In this document: one piece after another, positions 31,523 to 35,136 of the stretch
How the letters are laid out: the number at the start of each line of letters is the position of its first letter
Numbering within the stretch: the stretch's first letter is position 1
From: Symbiodinium natans
Lineage: Eukaryota > Sar > Dinophyceae > Suessiales > Symbiodiniaceae
Length of the DNA: 35,136 bases
Assembly (NCBI GenBank): GCA_905221605.1
Contig: CAJNDS010000924.1
Coordinates: 843,709 to 878,844 of the forward strand
Direction: 5' to 3'
Program-made: the position numbers and the translations under genes
The notes under the pieces: model-generated
What the model was told of the DNA's origin: nothing
Databases searched by the model: none
Seen by the model: the letters and a program-made list of their open reading frames with translations, nothing else

Positions 31523-33571
31523 TTAGGGTTTAGGGTTTGGGGTTTAGGGTTTAGGGTGTAGGGTGTAGGGTGTAGGGTGTAGGGTTCATAGAAATTGTAG
31601 AGCGTTTGGGTCCCAAAATGTTTTGAACGAAAGTTTTGACTTTTGTAACCTAGGTTCACTTCTCTTTCCTGAAGAGGGGGGCGGTGGGGCGGGGTGGCCG
31701 ATTTAGGAGGGGGTGAGGGTGGGCGGATCGATCTGGGTTTAGGGTTTAAGATTAGGGTTTAGGGTTTAGAGTTTAGGGTTTAGGGTTTAGGGCGTTTAGG
31801 GTGGGGATCTGGGGAGGGGGGGGGGACTTTGGAATTTTTCTCTGGGAAGGATTTGGATTGGGTGTCTGGGGGGGTTTGAATGACTTGAAGTGAATTGAAG
31901 ATTTTGCTTGCAGGAAACGATTTGGAGTTCCTTGCTTAAACTCGGCTTGTCAGAGGTTTTCACAAAGAATATGGGAAGTAGTTCAGAATGGTATCACATA
32001 CAATTGCTATGTATTTTGTCTTGAGGGTTTAGGGCTTAGGGTGTAGGGTTTGGGGTTTGGGTTTCGCGTTTGGGGTTGTGGGTTTAGGGTTTGGGGGAAT
32101 ATACCTTGTAGTATATAGGGACCCTTAGTAGGATTTAAGGTCTCTTCCTTATTTGAGGGGCATTGGGCTCTTTGGGTCTATTTAGGGGTTTAGGGCTTTA
32201 GGATTTTTGGGGAGGTCTTGGTATTTGTTTATAGCCTTCTTGGTAGGGCTTCGAGGCTTGGGGGATTTAGGGTTTTCGGCTTTTGCTTTAAAACCCTAAA
32301 CCCTAAACCCTAAACCCTAAAGAAGGGGGGGGGGGGGGGGGGGGGCTCAGGATTACGGGCCGATTCAGAGCTTGTTGGGGTGGGTAAACCCTAAACCCTA
32401 AACCCTAAACCTTAAACCCTAAACCCTAAACCCTAAACCCTCAAGACAAAATAAATAGAAATTGTATGTGGTATCATTCTGAATTTTCCAAGATATTTGT
32501 CTAAACAGCTGACAAACAGAGTTTAAATAAATTGATCTAAAGCGGGAGGCCACATGTTCAATTTACTTAAACCTCTGGGGCCTTCCCGGGGTGCCTTCCC
32601 GGGTCAAAACCACAAATTGGCTTCCAATGCCCAAAATAGGCCCTCAAAGCCCGAAATTTGCTCCCCAAGCCGAAAATTGGCTTCAGGAGCCCAAAATTGT
32701 TCCAGAGCCCAAAATTGGCTCCAAAGCCCAAAATGGCCCCCAAAGCCCAAAATTGGCTTCCGGAGCCCAAATTGGCTCCCAGAGCCCAAAATTGGCTCCA
32801 CAAAAAATTGGCCCCCCAAGCCCAAAATTGGCACCAAAGACCAAAAAATTTGCCTCCCAACCCCAAAATTGGCTTCCGGAGCCCAAAATTGGCTCCCAGA
32901 GCCCAAAATTGGCCCAAATTGGCCTCCAAAGCCCAAAATTTGCCTCCCAACCGGAGCCCAAAATTGGCTCCCAGAGCCCAAAACCTAAACCTAATATCTA
33001 AAAAAAAACTTTCGCTCAAAACGTTTCGCTCAAAACTTATTGGGACCCAAACCCTATACAATTTCTATAAACCCTAACCCTATAGGGTTTAGGGCTAAGC
33101 CCGGTCTTTTCTGTGCAAGAAAGACTCAGCGTGGCCGTTGGGATATCTGGAAAAGTACATGTTTTGAAGCCCTCAACTCCTACTCGAAGCCTCTAGCAAC
33201 ACCAGGGCTGTCATCCACTAAACCCTGAACCCTGAATCAGGGTCTTCTGGGTACTCAAACCCCAAGGAAGCGTCTGTATCTTAAATGGCACCAACATGGT
33301 AGCTTGATATAGACCCGTGGCTGCCAGAACCCGTAAATTGGGTACTTTCAGAAAATCTTGCTTGTGGGATCCTAACCTGAAAGAACTTCCTATACCTTTA
33401 TTCTCTCCCTCTCTCTCTCTATGTATATATATATATATACATACATACCTATATATATATATATATATGGGGGTTGACGATAATAGGGTACCCTCCTAAA
33501 GGTCCTGTCAGAAGGAGGTTCTACTACGTACCCCTATTATAGGAAACCCCATTCATACATACATACATACA

Positions 33572-33603
<32 letters not shown>

Positions 33604-33696
33604 CATAGATGTATATATCTATATATAACCTCTCTCACTGCCACATGCAGAGGCTTACGAAGCCTTGACAGAGTCTGGGCCTGGGCAAGATTTCAG
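28988..33696 (+). CDS. J-domain (DnaJ-like) protein, partial exon set
   Basis: Three islands read as consecutive parts of a J domain. 28988-29033 gives LGLEPNAGHEELKRA (helices I-II; GA donor). 31407-31479 gives QYHPDKNPGAAAEAAARRFR then EVSE (the HPD tripeptide that triggers Hsp70 ATP hydrolysis, and helix III; GC donor). 33653-33696 gives AYEALTESGPGQDF (helix IV; GT donor). Family knowledge predicts about eight residues between the first two; a 17-bp island after cttccttttcag at 31285-31301 has the right length, but its donor would be AC, so this piece is doubtful. The start and the rest of the protein are not identified. J proteins are co-chaperones, and their role depends on the missing parts. 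Confidence 0.6.
29658..29776. mobile_element. TIR element, family A copy
   Basis: CCAAAGAATCCAATACCCC at the left and GGGGTATTGGGCTCTCTGG at the right, CCCCTAACTAATTTACGG inside. Confidence 0.75.
29783..29978. repeat. CCCTAAA tract then TTTAGGG tract
   Basis: CCCTAAA units at 29785-29850 and TTTAGGG units at 29935-29978 form an inverted pair around about 85 bp. Confidence 0.88.
30087..30160 (+). CDS. Possible exon, unknown protein
   Basis: Acceptor gcgtag, GT donor. The frame reads DGVTASLARKKLCTPKWSAI and RKLE. Clearly protein-like and basic; not assigned to a family. Confidence 0.42.
30302..30414. mobile_element. TIR element, family H
   Basis: TTGGAAGCTCTTTTGACTTAG and CTAAGTCAAAAGGGCTTCCAA are inverted with one added base. 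Confidence 0.8.
30640..30690. repeat. TTTAGGG tract meeting CCCTGAA
   Basis: Short TTTAGGG run followed at once by AAACCCTGAACCC, a head-to-head junction. The next 150 bp (30710-30860) are AT-rich and hold nothing I recognise. Confidence 0.75.
31208..31243 (+). CDS. Possible small exon (ARVVFDVGGFKK)
   Basis: Twelve codons between acceptor actaag and donor GT (gttagg). Not identifiable alone; it could belong to the same transcript as the J-domain exons. Confidence 0.35.
32096..32182. mobile_element. Family A element, right half, joined to telomeric repeats
   Basis: GGAATATACCTTG follows TTTAGGGTTTGGG directly, the same junction as at 5116. The right end GGGGCATTGGGCTCTTTGGGT is intact. Confidence 0.65.
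32327..32345. repeat. G run next to a CCCTAAA tract
   Basis: About 19 G in a row follow CCCTAAAGAA. A similar run (31501-31522) follows a T run in the preceding sequence. Confidence 0.9.
32610..32985. repeat. About 20-bp minisatellite with AGCCCAAAATTGGCTCC core
   Basis: Some eighteen imperfect copies. The long frames on both strands (Pro-Lys-rich on +, Phe-Trp-Ala-rich on -) arise because the unit lacks stops; not genes. Confidence 0.93.
33421..33606. repeat. AT and CATA microsatellites flanking a hairpin
   Basis: (TA)n at 33423-33470, a stem-loop ATAATAGGGTACC/GTACCCCTATTAT at 33479-33541, then about 13 copies of CATA. Confidence 0.9.
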
Positions 33697-33779
33697 GTTT
33701 AGGATTTAGGGTTTGTTTTGAGGGCTTAGGATTTCGGGTGTAGTCTGTCGCCCCATCTTCGGGAGGGGGCCAAGCGTGC

Positions 33780-33802
33780 AGAGAGAGAGAGAGAGAGAGA
33801 GA
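33780..33802. repeat. (GA)n microsatellite
   Basis: About eleven GA units between two exon-like stretches. Confidence 0.9.
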
Positions 33803-34416
33803 CACACAGAGGCCCTCCTCAAAACGGCTTTTGTTTAAAGGGCCGTCCTCGACCCAGATTCCCAAGCCCGATTTGAAACTCTACCCAGCCCGGGCCCCCC
33901 TCCCCCCCGCTTTGAAACTCGCCTGTAGCCCATTTCAAGCAGATTTGTTGACTTCTTAAGCCTTGTTTTCACAACGCGTTGGAACGAAAAAAACAATCGT
34001 GTTTAGAAGGCCTCGTGTTTTGCCAACTGAGAGAAGGCAAACGACTCAGACTTCACATGTCGGTTATATCCGTAAGCTGTTGCCGGATGCTGAGCAGCTG
34101 CTGCACCTGGCGATTTAGCAGAAAGTCGGCGCTGGCAAGTCAAGGTGTAGCATCTCGAATCCTAGCGTTTGGAGTTTGCTTACAATGGTTGAGATTCATG
34201 TGTAGGTTTAGGGCTTTGGGATTTGGAGTTTGCAAGGGTTTTCTGTGGTTGGCGACTGTGCCACGCAGGAGTTTAGGCCTGGCTTTCTGCCAGGTCATAC
34301 GTGACATTGGCGTCGTTCGGTTTGACTGAAGATGTAAAATGCCAAGCCGTGAATTTAACCTACCCTCAAAACCTTAAGCCCTAAACCTGAGGACCTTGAG
34401 CGTTTGGGGAACTCAG

Positions 34417-34538
34417 GTTCATGAAAGTGAGAAGCTAGTGTGGCTGCAAATAGACATTCCTGTTAGCGGAGGCAAAATGCACCTTCTTGGTGATTTCTTG
34501 ACTGTTGCAGTTGCAAGTCTGATGTCAGGACTTTTCAG
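34417..34538 (+). CDS. Possible exon, unknown protein
   Basis: Acceptor actcag, then VHESEKLVWLQIDIPVSGGK and about 20 further residues to a possible donor near 34538. A GC donor after GTTAGCGGAG is an alternative. No telomeric repeats nearby. Confidence 0.4.
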
Positions 34539-34611
34539 GGTTGAGGATATGAGATTTGGGCCCCGATCGTTCTCATTTTTTGGGATTGGGGAATTGAGGT
34601 CATTTGATTAG

Positions 34612-34840
34612 AGAATTTCATTTTTTTCAAGAGAGAGAATATATATATATATACATATATAATGAAGATCTTTTTGATTTCATTTGCTAGCATCCGAATT
34701 TGAGAATTTGGAAATAAAACCATTCATTTTATTCGATAAAAATGAAATTTCATTCTTTTAATCTCTTGAATTCGATTTCTTTAGATAAAATCAAGAAAGA
34801 ATTTCTTGATTTCTTGGTTGGAAGGTTCGACCATTGCCGA
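34612..34840. other. AT-rich segment, probable intron
   Basis: About 75-80 percent A+T, many short palindromes (such as GAAATTTC) and a TA run; no telomere-type repeats, no gene seen. Confidence 0.6.
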
Positions 34841-34844
34841 AAAG

Positions 34845-35010
34845 GACGAGCAGTGCGGTTCGTCCGGCAGACGCGGTCGACACGGCGCGCTGTCCGAGCT
34901 ACCACATAGTGGAGAGCTGGGACATTGACAAGATGATCGAGGAGCCTCCGACTGACTACTACGACGATAAGTTTGCGGAGGATATGCGCGCCCGCCATCC
35001 CATTCTGGAG
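34845..35010 (+). CDS. Exon of an unknown acidic protein
   Basis: A GC-rich island between AT-rich flanks, open from acceptor aaaag (or gagcag at 34853) to donor GT at 35011. It encodes about 55 residues including YHIVESWDIDKMIEEPPTDY and FAEDMRARHPILE. Strong protein-like composition. Family not recognised. Confidence 0.6.
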
Positions 35011-35136
35011 GTCTTGAAAATTTCGAAATTTCTGAGAAATTATTTCAGAATTTATTGATATTATATTATTGGGAATATTCCAAAAAAATAATGGTTAAAT
35101 AAATTTTATGTGGTACGCTTATATTTTGTAATCTTA

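Larger units (their letters stand above)
31574..33075. repeat. Fold-back (inverted) repeat, about 1.5 kb
   Basis: The outer pair is 31576-31640 against 33002-33075 (sharing ATAGAAATTGTA, GTTTGGGTCCCAA and AACGAAAGTTTT). The inner pair is 31935-32032 against 32437-32530 (sharing CACATACAATT and ATTTTGTCTTGAGGGTTT). The pairs are correctly nested. TTTAGGG occurs in the left half and CCCTAAA in the right half. No open frame for a transposase was seen. Confidence 0.78.

Noticed and set aside
32554-33077. Several overlapping frames of 92-164 codons on both strands, Pro/Lys- or Trp/Phe-rich
   Set aside because: All derive from the 20-bp minisatellite; equal openness in many frames shows absence of coding constraint.

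Overview
The window looks like nuclear DNA of a dinoflagellate (alveolate). The evidence is the following. (i) A bacterial-type fabG-like short-chain reductase gene is cut into at least 16 exons of 16-60 bp over about 16.7 kb. (ii) At nearly every intron of that gene the donor is GC or GA rather than GT, a known dinoflagellate habit, while all acceptors are AG. (iii) Telomere-type TTTAGGG/CCCTAAA runs, in both orientations, sit in almost every intron and spacer. No species can be named from the sequence.

Layout. 1-549: upstream intron sequence of the reductase, with two copies of a short terminal-inverted-repeat (TIR) element and one doubtful exon. 549-17286: the reductase gene on the + strand, from the residues after the missing N-terminal nucleotide-binding loop through the NNAG motif, the catalytic Asn/Ser/Tyr/Lys positions and the C-terminal stop. 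Its first intron (597-4596) holds a large inverted satellite array, decayed TTTAGGG/TTTAGTG repeats and four copies of a hairpin. 17287-25119: repeat-rich sequence with isolated exon-like islands but no gene I can name. 25120-27038: a gene with one small exon and an unusually long 1.5 kb terminal exon encoding a NYN/PIN-like nuclease domain. 27039-33700: more exon-like islands, including two or three that together look like a DnaJ (J) domain with an intact HPD motif. 31574-33075: a fold-back repeat with an internal 20-bp minisatellite. 34390-35136: telomeric repeats stop, the DNA becomes AT-rich, and one good exon of unknown function is present.

The most unusual aspect is the intron and spacer content. 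At least ten families of short (80-180 bp) stem-loop elements recur, many with a CCCTTATAA-like core. In two copies of one family the telomeric tract lies between 12-13 bp direct repeats that are single or unclear in a copy lacking the tract. In another family the tract is bounded by a 6-bp direct repeat. This suggests telomeric repeats entered these elements and may have been carried through introns by them. One 142-bp intron consists almost wholly of such an element, which fits an introner origin, but its upstream exon is uncertain.

All exon joins are inferred by matching reading frame and family alignment from memory of the family; no transcript or database search was available.
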